A DNA stretch of 64,000 nucleotides, from positions 377,001 through 441,000 of the forward strand of contig NZ_VISL01000001.1 in the NCBI RefSeq assembly GCF_007827465.1. Reading direction: 5' to 3'. The notes under the pieces were generated by a model. That model was not told the DNA's origin and made no database searches. It saw nothing but the letters and a program-made list of their open reading frames with translations. The DNA comes from Dokdonia sp. Hel_I_53 (lineage in GTDB: Bacteria > Bacteroidota > Bacteroidia > Flavobacteriales > Flavobacteriaceae). The position numbers and the translations under genes are program-made. Positions 7,401 through 14,809 of this stretch are shown piece by piece (the stretch's first letter is position 1; each line of letters begins with the position of its first letter).

Positions 7401-7849
7401 TTTGTTGAATTTTGAGTGATGGAATTATTGAGTTTTCTAAAGCCGAGTAATCGGTAAACTGGATATGCCTTGATATTTACTTGATTGTTCTGGTTGCCAC
7501 CCAGACAGTAGATGTATTTCTTGTCTTCAGAATAGCCGATGAAGAATGCCACGTGACCTTTCCAGCTGTTTTTCTTGCTACGCCAGAAGACTACTATGTC
7601 GCCAATAGCTGGTTGCTTTGTTTCTGTTCCCACTCTCAGCCAAGAGCGTGCTGTGAGTTGATTGCTCATTTCCTTTCCACATTCTAGGGCAACCCAGTTT
7701 GTGAAAGCAGAGCACCAAGCGGTTTCATCGGTAGTGACCCAAGTATGACCTATCTTTTCAAAATAATCTAGTATTACAGGATTATGCTGTTGACCTACCA
7801 ATTCCGTAACTCCATATTGGCTCAAAGCCGTGTTGATGATTGACTTCAT
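7397..7849 (-). CDS. CHAP/NlpC-type peptidoglycan hydrolase (TIGR02594-like)
   Basis: This 150-residue protein has the cysteine-protease pattern of this hydrolase family: TAWCSAFTNWV with the nucleophilic Cys (about residue 46), GDIVVFWR, then GHVAFFIG with the His (about 98), and GGNQNNQVNI near the end. These enzymes act as amidases or endopeptidases on peptidoglycan in phage entry or lysis. There is no signal peptide, so export would need a holin or virion packaging. It lies between the degenerate amidase and the beta-propeller protein, with 4-base overlaps on both sides. Confidence 0.75.
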   Translation of the reverse strand: MKSIINTALSQYGVTELVGQQHNPVILDYFEKIGHTWVTTDETAWCSAFTNWVALECGKEMSNQLTARSWLRVGTETKQPAIGDIVVFWRSKKNSWKGHVAFFIGYSEDKKYIYCLGGNQNNQVNIKAYPVYRLLGFRKLNNSITQNSTK

Positions 7850-9324
7850 AAAATGGATTTGAAGGGATTCTTAGGAACTCGTTTGGGAACGCCTTTACTC
7901 ATTTGCACGCCATAGGCAAGCGACGCCTTTTCTGGAAGTAGATTGTACATTTCCAGCTTTTTGTAATACAAAATGAATGTGATGGTCTGCAAACCACCAA
8001 TCTTAAAGCACCAACTGTTCTGGCCATCGAGCATCACACCATCGACACCAAAAACTTCTGATACATTCTGAAAACTCTGCGGACTTTGGTAATTACCAAG
8101 CGAAAGTGTTTTGCAGATCTCTTTTCCTGCAATGCTCTTTTGTAGCAGTTGCAAGGCATTTACACAACGTTCTCCAGAGGCGACGATTTTAAGGTGCTTC
8201 AACATTCCTGGACTAAACTTAAAATCTTCGCGCTCTTCGTGATATTCATCATTGATGGTTACCGTTGGACTTTTGGAAGAATTAAAAATGCTCAAAAGAT
8301 TGAGTTGTGTAGTGACTTTAGCAATTTTAGATGTTGATTCACTATCCACCAATCGAAACTGGTCTTGTATATCCCAAGGTGTTTCCGTTTGGGCCTGCGT
8401 TTCGGCATTGATGCGCGTCGTACTTTTAGAAACTATGTTTTTGATTATAAGTTCATTTGTCTCGTTATCAAAGCGTATTTCCGTAGGTCGTTTTCCAGTC
8501 CTATTAGCATCTACCACTTTGTGATTTAAACCGATGTGATACATCATATTATTTACTGAACCTATGACATACACCATTCCGTAGAAATAGCCAGAATTTG
8601 TATTTATGGCCAGCGCTACTGGCGAAACCGTTCCAGGCATCGCATTCTCCGTCAATGGAATTGTAGCAATTACAGTCCCATCACGAGCAACTACCGAAAC
8701 AGAATCCGAAAGCTGATTGGCCACATACAATAAATCATTTGCAGGGTTAAGCACTACTTGCTGTGGATGCGTACCTACCAAAACATCTATTTTTTCGGCG
8801 TTCTCAATAAATAAAGGGTCTGTGATAGGCTTATCGCTATTACCACCCCAAAGACAAACATTTCTGGTGTCTGGCGTGTGATTTTTGACAGTTACCTGCA
8901 TTACATCAAACTCATCGTGCAGGTATTTTTGATACTGTTTAAAACCTTCCTTTTGTTTTTGGTCTTTTATGAGATTACGCTTTCGCGAAAGCGGACTTCT
9001 ACCAGAACCACAATCAGAAATTTCCATAACACCTTCATCGGTCGCATAGAAAACAGCATCTCTTGAAGGGTCGCAATTTCTCTTTCTTGTTTCTGGAAAA
9101 GCAACGTGCATCACGCCAGATCGTGTACCCCATTTTTTTAAATCGGTTGTGTATTTTGCAGAATTATCTTTCATATAAGCATCTTCGTTAGAATGGATTG
9201 TCCTTTTAATAACCGCAGGATCTTCGCAACTTTCACAGGCGAAAGTTTCTGTGTTTTTGGACGTTAATTTTATCGTTGCGCCCATTGTAAATACTGCCAT
9301 TGTGATAAGAAATAGTTTATGCAT
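7846..9324 (-). CDS. Beta-propeller-bearing virion-like protein, 492 aa
   Basis: Residues 1-17 form a hydrophobic N-terminus (signal or anchor), followed by a Cys-rich stretch. At about 142-162 the protein reads VTVKNHTPDTRNVCLWGGN. Next come YVTN-type propeller repeats (about 186-310, for example HPQQVVLNPANDLLYVANQL). At about 365-455 a second beta segment contains FSPGMLKHLKI and YQSPQSFQN. The two outer segments resemble, in order, the core of the candidate capsid protein encoded at 12664, as if the propeller were inserted into that fold. This suggests a capsid-related turret or receptor-binding protein; homology is inferred by eye. Confidence 0.5.
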   Translation of the reverse strand: MHKLFLITMAVFTMGATIKLTSKNTETFACESCEDPAVIKRTIHSNEDAYMKDNSAKYTTDLKKWGTRSGVMHVAFPETRKRNCDPSRDAVFYATDEGVMEISDCGSGRSPLSRKRNLIKDQKQKEGFKQYQKYLHDEFDVMQVTVKNHTPDTRNVCLWGGNSDKPITDPLFIENAEKIDVLVGTHPQQVVLNPANDLLYVANQLSDSVSVVARDGTVIATIPLTENAMPGTVSPVALAINTNSGYFYGMVYVIGSVNNMMYHIGLNHKVVDANRTGKRPTEIRFDNETNELIIKNIVSKSTTRINAETQAQTETPWDIQDQFRLVDSESTSKIAKVTTQLNLLSIFNSSKSPTVTINDEYHEEREDFKFSPGMLKHLKIVASGERCVNALQLLQKSIAGKEICKTLSLGNYQSPQSFQNVSEVFGVDGVMLDGQNSWCFKIGGLQTITFILYYKKLEMYNLLPEKASLAYGVQMSKGVPKRVPKNPFKSIL

Positions 9325-10075
9325 TTGCTCTATAATTTTCTATGAAGGCAACCACGTCCTTGGTGCGCTGTACCTGTGATGCGCCCACGTGATGTGGATT
9401 ATTGCCAAAAACCTTGGTCACGGCATAAATGGCTTCAATCGTCGGGAAACCGTAGTCCAGATATTTCTTAATGCCACAGAGATCTGCTGTTTTTTGACTT
9501 CTAGTATTAAGGAACCAATGGCATCCTTCGTGGGCAAGAATTGCCACGCGGATAGGAATGGTATAGCCAATGAATAAGCGCTGTGAGATCTGTACACGTG
9601 GCATCTTGCGATGTGTGCGCGCCGGTGTGATTAATTCCTTTCCAAAAGCATCTGTTATCGTAGGTAAGTATTGAAATAGAAACTCGTGGTTTTTGGAATC
9701 GTAAAAGCCTGTAGGCGTGTGTCCCGCTTTTTGGGCAAAGTCTATGGCAAAATCCATAAAGCGATGTTGCTCGGTAGTTGCCCAGACTTCGGCAGGTTTC
9801 ATTTTTTCTACCTTGAAGTAGCTCATATCAAACTGATAGTCTTCTCCAGAAACTTTGTCAAACAGCTCCATTTCCAGTACTTCTGGCGTTACGGGAAGCG
9901 AGATCACAAATTCTCGTTTCTCATCGCCTTCATAGAACTGCGCTTTTCTCCTGAAATAATACGTATTAGGATATCGCGGATCGTACACGCGTATGCCCAA
10001 CTGCACTGGCATTTTGGACTTGATACCCAGTCGTATTTTGAAACGCTCTTTATTTGATGGAATCGGGATAATCAT
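9317..10075 (-). CDS. HExxH zinc-metalloprotease-like protein
   Basis: The N-terminal ~90 residues are beta-rich (PVQLGIRVYDPRYPNTYYF). The C-terminal half holds AILAHEGCHWFLN (about 183-195), an HExxH zinc motif, followed by ADLCG, which could give the third ligand. There is no signal peptide. In the structural operon it could be a maturation protease or a virion protein used at entry. Its start and stop overlap neighbours by 4-8 bases. Confidence 0.6.
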   Translation of the reverse strand: MIIPIPSNKERFKIRLGIKSKMPVQLGIRVYDPRYPNTYYFRRKAQFYEGDEKREFVISLPVTPEVLEMELFDKVSGEDYQFDMSYFKVEKMKPAEVWATTEQHRFMDFAIDFAQKAGHTPTGFYDSKNHEFLFQYLPTITDAFGKELITPARTHRKMPRVQISQRLFIGYTIPIRVAILAHEGCHWFLNTRSQKTADLCGIKKYLDYGFPTIEAIYAVTKVFGNNPHHVGASQVQRTKDVVAFIENYRANA

Positions 10076-10512
10076 TGGCTATACAGTTGCTTGTTCTTTC
10101 TATTCTTAATAACCACTAATCCCACAACGCCAACTACGACCACGCCACCTAGAACAAAAACTATGGTGGGAATACCTTTCTTTTCTTCTTCAGGAACATC
10201 TGCCGTACCGATTGAAAAATCAAAATCTGATGCAGGTTCATTAGCACCGCCAAATCCTGTGGGAGATGTTGGTTTTGTAATCGTATCGATAGCAGCACCT
10301 ATAGCCGTTGCTCCGCCCATATCCTGAACGGCGTTACCCAGTTTAGAAAAGAAGGCTTTGCTTTTAGCGCGTCGTGCAATGCGCTTCGGTGCGCTGCGTC
10401 TTGCCGCTCTTCGCGCTTTTCGTTTGGCACGACGCGCACGACGTTTCTTTTTGTTGCCAAAGAAATCGTCATAATTATCGTCTAGAATGTATTCTGTTTC
10501 TCCTGTAATCAT
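10072..10512 (-). CDS. Arg-rich protein with C-terminal membrane span
   Basis: A short acidic N-terminus (ILDDNYDDFF) is followed by a strongly basic stretch (about 20-50, KKKRRARRAKRKARRAARRS), a polar linker and a membrane span (about 113-133, IPTIVFVLGGVVVVGVVGLVV). The acid, then Arg-rich, then span plan recurs in the gene at 10712. Such proteins suit a link between packaged nucleic acid or capsid and an internal membrane. Family not recognised. Confidence 0.55.
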   Translation of the reverse strand: MITGETEYILDDNYDDFFGNKKKRRARRAKRKARRAARRSAPKRIARRAKSKAFFSKLGNAVQDMGGATAIGAAIDTITKPTSPTGFGGANEPASDFDFSIGTADVPEEEKKGIPTIVFVLGGVVVVGVVGLVVIKNRKNKQLYSQ

Positions 10513-10515
10513 ACG

Positions 10516-10743
10516 TTATAGTACTTCCAGAACACGCAAGGTGCTTCCGTTGGGTTCGTAGTTTATTTTGTGGTAACCTTTACCTACAAATGGATAGCTT
10601 TTGGCTTCGCCTGGAAGAAGGGAAACGCCATTTACTTGAGCCGTTTTTTCTCCTATATTCTTGACAGACCCATACAGAAATCCTTCCTGGAAACTTCCAT
10701 CGTCAGATACTTCACTTTCCTTTATTTGCGCCAGTATGTCCAT
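10516..10743 (-). CDS. Small beta-rich protein, 75 aa
   Basis: I prefer the start MDILAQIKESEV at 10743 because it leaves only a short overlap with the gene ending at 10712; an in-frame ATG at 10782 is also possible. The protein has alternating strands (GFLYGSVKNIGEKTAQVNGVS, then STLRVLEVL) and no membrane span. It may be a small virion protein. Not recognised. Confidence 0.5.
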   Translation of the reverse strand: MDILAQIKESEVSDDGSFQEGFLYGSVKNIGEKTAQVNGVSLLPGEAKSYPFVGKGYHKINYEPNGSTLRVLEVL

Positions 10744-11287
10744 TGCTTTTCTTTTTGATTTGAATGTATTTATAGATGCCAAAACCTACAGCGCCAGTAA
10801 CTCCGACGATAGCAATGATCTTAACCACCTTCGCTGTTTTACCGTCCGACTTCATTGCCTTTTCTGCTGCTGCTTTCTCCACTGTTGCAGGAACTTGAAG
10901 GCTTGCTATTTGCGCTTTTGTAACCTTTTGATCTTTACTGATAGGCTTGCCCTTTTTTATCAAGGTGGGCTTGAATATAGGTTTGCTAGGTAGCTTGGTT
11001 TTTATAGGTGTTCCTTTGGGAATTAAGATGCTTACTGGGACTTTAGATGGCAGCTTTTTACGAACTACTTTCTTTTTCCTAATAGGTCTTGGTCTTCCTT
11101 TTACAATAGGTGGTCGTCGCAAGATTTTCCGTCTAGGTGCGATTTTGATACGTCTATTTGGGGCACGTCTTGCGATTCTTCTTGCCTTTCTGCGCTGTCT
11201 ATGTATTTTCCTGCGACCACGTCTAAAGTTGTCGTAATCTCCATCGTCGTACACGTCATAATCTGTTAATCCGAATGTGTTTGTCAT
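10712..11287 (-). CDS. Arg/Lys-rich protein with C-terminal membrane span, 191 aa
   Basis: An acidic, tyrosine-rich start (LTDYDVYDDGDYDNF) is followed by about 60 residues dominated by Arg, Lys and Pro, a second basic Lys/Pro region, and a span near residues 152-170 (VVKIIAIVGVTGAVGFGIY). The plan matches the gene at 10072 and, for the acidic and basic parts, the candidate capsid at 12664. I infer a membrane-bound virion protein that contacts DNA; no family recognised. Confidence 0.55.
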   Translation of the reverse strand: MTNTFGLTDYDVYDDGDYDNFRRGRRKIHRQRRKARRIARRAPNRRIKIAPRRKILRRPPIVKGRPRPIRKKKVVRKKLPSKVPVSILIPKGTPIKTKLPSKPIFKPTLIKKGKPISKDQKVTKAQIASLQVPATVEKAAAEKAMKSDGKTAKVVKIIAIVGVTGAVGFGIYKYIQIKKKSNGHTGANKGK

Positions 11288-11907
11288 AGCTGTTGTGGCA
11301 TTTGCGCACGTTGACCGCCATACGGCATCGGTGGCTGTTTGGACTTCATTAATATCGCTGCACCTATGCCCAGAACCACCACACCGCCGCCTATCATCAG
11401 CATCATATTGGTTTTCTTTTTTGCTTCGGCTTCCTTGCGTTTTTGTTCTTCTCGACGGCGTTCTTCTGCCTGTCGTCGCTCTTCATCACGGCGGCGTTGT
11501 TCTTCACGCATCTGTTGCATACGGCGCTCCATATCTCTTTTGGCCGCAGCTGCCTGAGCTGCCGCTGCGGCTGCTGCATTAGTATTGCCACCAGAACTAC
11601 GGCGTTTTTTCTTTTTGAAGAGACCGCCCAGGATTCCCACGGCACCTTTGGCCACGGCTCCCCAAAACTCGTCCTCGCGACCTGCAAGTCTGGATATGAG
11701 TTCTGCAAGCGCTTTCGCGAAAGCGGAATTATCATCCTTCATCAGTTCTACAGTCTCATTAATGAGTGCCTTGTGTGATGGCCTGTCACGGAAAGTGATC
11801 CCATAGACACGCAAGAGCTGTTGCAGTTCTAAGGGATAGTGCAGGATCAGGTATGAGATATCATCTATCGCCTGATTGTATTTCAATTGTTTGGTTTTAT
11901 TTGCCAT
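11284..11907 (-). CDS. Coiled-coil protein with C-terminal membrane span, 207 aa
   Basis: A helical N-terminal domain (1-85) is followed by a Gly/basic patch (GGLFKKKKRRSSGG), an alanine run (about 110-120), and a long Arg/Glu-rich single helix or coiled coil (about 122-165). A span at about 168-186 (MMLMIGGGVVVLGIGAAIL) and a Pro/Gln-rich tail complete it. It overlaps the next gene by 4 bases. Likely a virion membrane protein; function unknown. Confidence 0.55.
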   Translation of the reverse strand: MANKTKQLKYNQAIDDISYLILHYPLELQQLLRVYGITFRDRPSHKALINETVELMKDDNSAFAKALAELISRLAGREDEFWGAVAKGAVGILGGLFKKKKRRSSGGNTNAAAAAAAQAAAAKRDMERRMQQMREEQRRRDEERRQAEERRREEQKRKEAEAKKKTNMMLMIGGGVVVLGIGAAILMKSKQPPMPYGGQRAQMPQQL

Positions 11908-12562
11908 TTTTTAAGTCAAATTTTATGCTCGCACCTACCAGAACACCTGCGATAAATACGACGCCAAAAAGCAACATCTCATCTTTTGTGATATGGATGC
12001 CTTTGGGTTTCTCGGCAGCTACTTCTGGTTTGGATTCTGGTTTGCTTTCCTTGCGTTTGCGCAGTTCGTTCCAGACCATTTGAACTTCCTGTGCTAGGTT
12101 TTTGTCTTCCAGATCTTCATTGGATCGCTTTACGATGTCCTGATAATACTTCTCTAGGGCTTTATCATCATAGGAATTGAACTGATCCAGAAAACTGTCT
12201 TCATCTCCAGAACCTGCATAGTTGGAATGACCGCAGGATTTACAATAGTTTTCCGCTTTCGTACTTCGGCTACGCTCAGTATGAACTACAGCGTTTTCAC
12301 CACAGGCAGCACATTTGGAATTTTCAACAGTATTTACCTGAAGTATCGCTGCCTTGTCTGGATGAATTTCTAAAAGATCCTTGATGACCTTTCTCCCTTT
12401 GTTCTTTACAAGTTCTTTGACCGCCTGGGACAGATGTTGCTGGTTATCAATTTTTTCAAAACCGTAATCAAACAAGATGTCATTTGCGGCATCTGTGTTA
12501 TGAAAGACGATATAGTCTATCCTGTTCTGTGCGAGATTTTTGGGGTTATTGTTGCGTTTCAT
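11897..12562 (-). CDS. Zinc-ribbon-like protein with C-terminal membrane span, 221 aa
   Basis: Two CxxC motifs (CAACGE about 84-89 and CKSCGH about 107-112) suggest a zinc ribbon, and a span lies at about 195-212 (MLLFGVVFIAGVLVGASI). Between the CxxC pairs sits VVHTERSRSTKAE, which is encoded by a flavobacterial dispersed repeat (about 12261-12287) inserted in frame. It is the first gene after the candidate capsid terminator and overlaps the next gene by 11 bases. Role unknown. Confidence 0.55.
   Translation of the reverse strand: MKRNNNPKNLAQNRIDYIVFHNTDAANDILFDYGFEKIDNQQHLSQAVKELVKNKGRKVIKDLLEIHPDKAAILQVNTVENSKCAACGENAVVHTERSRSTKAENYCKSCGHSNYAGSGDEDSFLDQFNSYDDKALEKYYQDIVKRSNEDLEDKNLAQEVQMVWNELRKRKESKPESKPEVAAEKPKGIHITKDEMLLFGVVFIAGVLVGASIKFDLKNGK
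12261..12287. repeat. Flavobacterial dispersed short repeat inserted in a coding region
   Basis: The segment contains CTTCGGCTACGCTCAGTATG, the 'HTERSRS'-coding form of a short dispersed repeat that I recall as common in flavobacterial chromosomes. It lies in frame between the two CxxC pairs of the zinc-ribbon-like protein. Only this copy is visible in the window. Confidence 0.55.
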
Positions 12563-12573
12563 AGGGTGTCGTT

Positions 12574-12622
12574 AAAAAAGAACAGCCAGAGCTAGGTTTG
12601 GGGAAACCGTGACTCTGGCTGT
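12574..12622 (-). terminator. Strong stem-loop terminator after candidate capsid gene
   Basis: On the minus strand the arms ACAGCCAGAG (12622-12613) and CTCTGGCTGT (12591-12582) pair perfectly. An inner GGTTT/AAACC stem closes a CCCC loop, and a TTCTTTTTT run follows (down to 12574). It sits 42 bases after the stop at 12664, the only strong terminator inside the structural block, as expected behind a very highly expressed gene. Confidence 0.75.
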
Positions 12623-12663
12623 CTCAATTAGGGAAAGAGTCAAGACTCAAGTCGGAGCTCCAA

Positions 12664-13602
12664 CTATCGTCTCTTACGTCTTACAAGGCGTGACTTAGAC
12701 CGTCTTGCCACCGGTTTTCTGACATATCGACGACGGCTTACAGGTCTCCTGCGAGAACGTCTCACTCTACGTCTGGGACGCCCTAATGGTCTGGGTTTTC
12801 TACGACTGCGTATCAGGTCCAGTTGTGGAAGTCCAGTCGTACGTGGTGCACGAGAGAGTTCTGCAACGTTCTGACCTTTAAGCAAGTTGCCCAGATTTGC
12901 TCTTGCTTTAATGGTAAATGTGAATACGGCTGTAACGCCATCCTCTACCATAATCTGTAGGGAATCCTGTCCCGTCACGTCCATCTCGAAGTTGTCATCG
13001 TCAATGAGCGTTTGGGTAAAGTTTTGTGGCGAAGTCGCATTACGCGGTTGATACACTCTGGTCGTTTTTGAACCTGAAGCTGTTCTACGCTCCACGCGCA
13101 GTACATTATCAAACTGTAGCGGATTGCTCACAGAGTACTTCATTCCCGATATTTTAAAAGGGTTTGCCTTACTCTCTTCACGTACTTCCTTGTGACTGGA
13201 TTCTTCTATCTCTACGGTCACACCATTAGGCTGTGCTGCCTCACGGTTACCGCCAAAAACATTTGCCTCTGCCGCTGCGCCAGATTTGTTTGTGATCACT
13301 ACCGTTAGGGTACGGTCGTTAGGATCAATCTTGCCTACTGTGGCTGCGGTGTAATCGTCATAATCATCTTCGTACTCAACTTCATCTGCATAATCGTCAT
13401 AGTCGTCGTACTCGTCTTCAAACTCATCATCATAACCATCTTCTAGGCCTTCAAAGCCTGTATCGAAGTCGTCCTCATCGTCATAGTCATCGTAGTCTTC
13501 TTCGTGGTCGTAATCGTCGTATTGGTTTTCTGCGTCTTCTTCGTAGCGCATTAACTCGTCGTTATAATCTTTCATTAGTCTGGGATTTGTCCATTGAAAC
13601 AA
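12664..13602 (-). CDS. Candidate major capsid protein: acidic head, beta core, Arg-rich tail
   Basis: This 312-residue protein has three parts: residues 11-85 almost entirely Asp/Glu/Tyr; a beta-rich core 95-235 (DRTLTVVITNKSG, FGGNRE, YSVSNPLQFDNVLRV, ATSPQNFTQ); and a tail 266-312 in which roughly half of the residues are Arg or Lys. The beta core resembles two segments of the 7846-9324 product. Its own terminator, size and place at the head of the operon suggest the main coat protein. The start could be nine codons downstream (13575, MKDYNDEL). A perfect 7-bp inverted repeat (TCCATTG/CAATGGA) overlaps the upstream ATG. The capsid role is an inference. Confidence 0.5.
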   Translation of the reverse strand: MFQWTNPRLMKDYNDELMRYEEDAENQYDDYDHEEDYDDYDDEDDFDTGFEGLEDGYDDEFEDEYDDYDDYADEVEYEDDYDDYTAATVGKIDPNDRTLTVVITNKSGAAAEANVFGGNREAAQPNGVTVEIEESSHKEVREESKANPFKISGMKYSVSNPLQFDNVLRVERRTASGSKTTRVYQPRNATSPQNFTQTLIDDDNFEMDVTGQDSLQIMVEDGVTAVFTFTIKARANLGNLLKGQNVAELSRAPRTTGLPQLDLIRSRRKPRPLGRPRRRVRRSRRRPVSRRRYVRKPVARRSKSRLVRRKRR

Positions 13603-13654
13603 TGGAGTTTTTCATCTCAAGAATATGTTGTCCCTTATGGCGCATCTCTAAATG

Positions 13655-13828
13655 CTATGCCTTTTTGGTAGGGACAGCCGCAGTCTTCTTGTTTTTTTCT
13701 GCGAGCTTTTTTGCCTTCATCTTTTGAACCATAGGTGCTACCAGTAAGGTTCCTATTGCGATGCCGGCGATTCCTGCTCCTACGCAATACATTATAGGTT
13801 GCCAGGCGATGTCATTTTTCTGTGCCAT
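13655..13828 (-). CDS. Small membrane protein, 57 aa
   Basis: I chose the start at 13828 (MAQKNDIAW), which removes 21 unlikely N-terminal residues. One span lies at about 12-31 (PIMYCVGAGIAGIAIGTLLV), followed by a Lys-rich tail. It is the first gene of the structural block, 52 bases before the candidate capsid gene. Function unknown. The 255 bases upstream to 14084 hold the AbiE promoter region and no other gene that I can see. Confidence 0.5.
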   Translation of the reverse strand: MAQKNDIAWQPIMYCVGAGIAGIAIGTLLVAPMVQKMKAKKLAEKNKKTAAVPTKKA

Positions 13829-14015
13829 TTTGGGTTGTTTTTGTAAAACTGTTTGTAATAATGGGCAGGTCTCTAAACCTTGTGAGCACAAAGATGAAGG
13901 GAAGAAGAAGGTTTACCGTGGTAGGGTTTGGGACTTTGGGACGGAGATAGAGATGCTGGAGCTATAGAACGAGCTATAAATAAAGAAACTGATAAAGGAA
14001 TAGATATTGCTATAT

Positions 14016-14047
14016 ATGTCAAGTAAATAGATGTAAAAACTTGACAT
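14016..14047. promoter_or_regulatory. Inverted repeat, candidate AbiEi operator
   Basis: ATGTCAAG (14016-14023) and CTTGACAT (14040-14047) form a perfect 8-bp inverted repeat with a 16-base spacer. The right arm covers the TTG promoter element of the downstream operon. AbiEi antitoxins repress their own promoter by binding inverted repeats, so this is a good operator candidate. Confidence 0.6.
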
Positions 14048-14070
14048 TATAAAGAATTAAACTATCTTTG
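14041..14070 (+). promoter_or_regulatory. Bacteroidota-type promoter of the AbiE operon
   Basis: TTG (14041-14043), a 19-base gap and TATCTTTG (14063-14070) match the flavobacterial consensus TTG-N17-23-TAnnTTTG. The start codon follows at 14084, so the leader is very short. Confidence 0.65.
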
Positions 14071-14083
14071 TAATGCTTAAACT

Positions 14084-14809
14084 ATGAATATAACAGCATA
14101 CATAAAAGATAAGATAGCTCGTATAGATGCAGGAGATGCATTTACATACGATGATCTGGCTATACCTCAAGGTGAGTTTACAGCTGCTTCTAAGTCTTTA
14201 AGTAGACTAGTTACTGCTGGTACTATAAAGAGATATAGAAAAGGTGTTTATTATAAGCCTAAACAAACAGACTTTGGCGAATTAAGACCTAGTGATACAG
14301 AACTGCTCAATATCTATCTTTTTGAAGATAACAAACAGGTGGCCTACATTACTGGAGTGCGATTGTACAATCAATTCAGGCTGACCACTCAGGTTCCTAA
14401 CGTGGTAAGAGTTGCGAGTTCTTCAAAGCAAGTACGTGGTAAGGTAGGAAACACAATGGTGCGGCCTGCAAAGAGCTATGTTACCGTTTCTAAAAAGAAT
14501 ATTCCATTACTACAGGTGCTCGATGTTGCAAAAGACTTTAAAAATATTCCTGATGGCGACAGCTCCCAGATTCTTTCGTTTCTTAAAAACAGAATAGCTC
14601 AATTTTCGGCAAAAGATCTGGAACGTTTTACCGCTTTCGCGAAAGCGTACCCACCTAAAGTTGCTGCCTTAATAGGTGCCATCTACGAGTTTATGGGATT
14701 AGAAAAACAGAGCAACGCATTGCGTGAGAACATCAATGCCTTAAGTACCTACACCTTTGGGATTTCCAAGGATATACTACCAACTATTAACAACTGGAAC
14801 ATCGCTTAA
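14084..14809 (+). CDS. AbiEi-type antitoxin / repressor
   Basis: This 241-residue protein starts with a winged-helix region (AYIKDKIARIDAGDAFTYDD, then LSRLVTAGTIKRYRKGVYY), typical of AbiEi/DUF6088 antitoxins that repress their promoter. It directly precedes, with a TAATG overlap, an AbiEii nucleotidyltransferase toxin. The operon is on the plus strand, inserted between two minus-strand core blocks. The operator and promoter lie 14-68 bases upstream. Confidence 0.75.
   Translation: MNITAYIKDKIARIDAGDAFTYDDLAIPQGEFTAASKSLSRLVTAGTIKRYRKGVYYKPKQTDFGELRPSDTELLNIYLFEDNKQVAYITGVRLYNQFRLTTQVPNVVRVASSSKQVRGKVGNTMVRPAKSYVTVSKKNIPLLQVLDVAKDFKNIPDGDSSQILSFLKNRIAQFSAKDLERFTAFAKAYPPKVAALIGAIYEFMGLEKQSNALRENINALSTYTFGISKDILPTINNWNIA

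Noticed and set aside
11277..11806. Several open frames opposite the 11284-11907 gene
   Set aside because: They are antisense images of the Ala/Arg-rich coding sequence, mutually overlapping and without conserved features.
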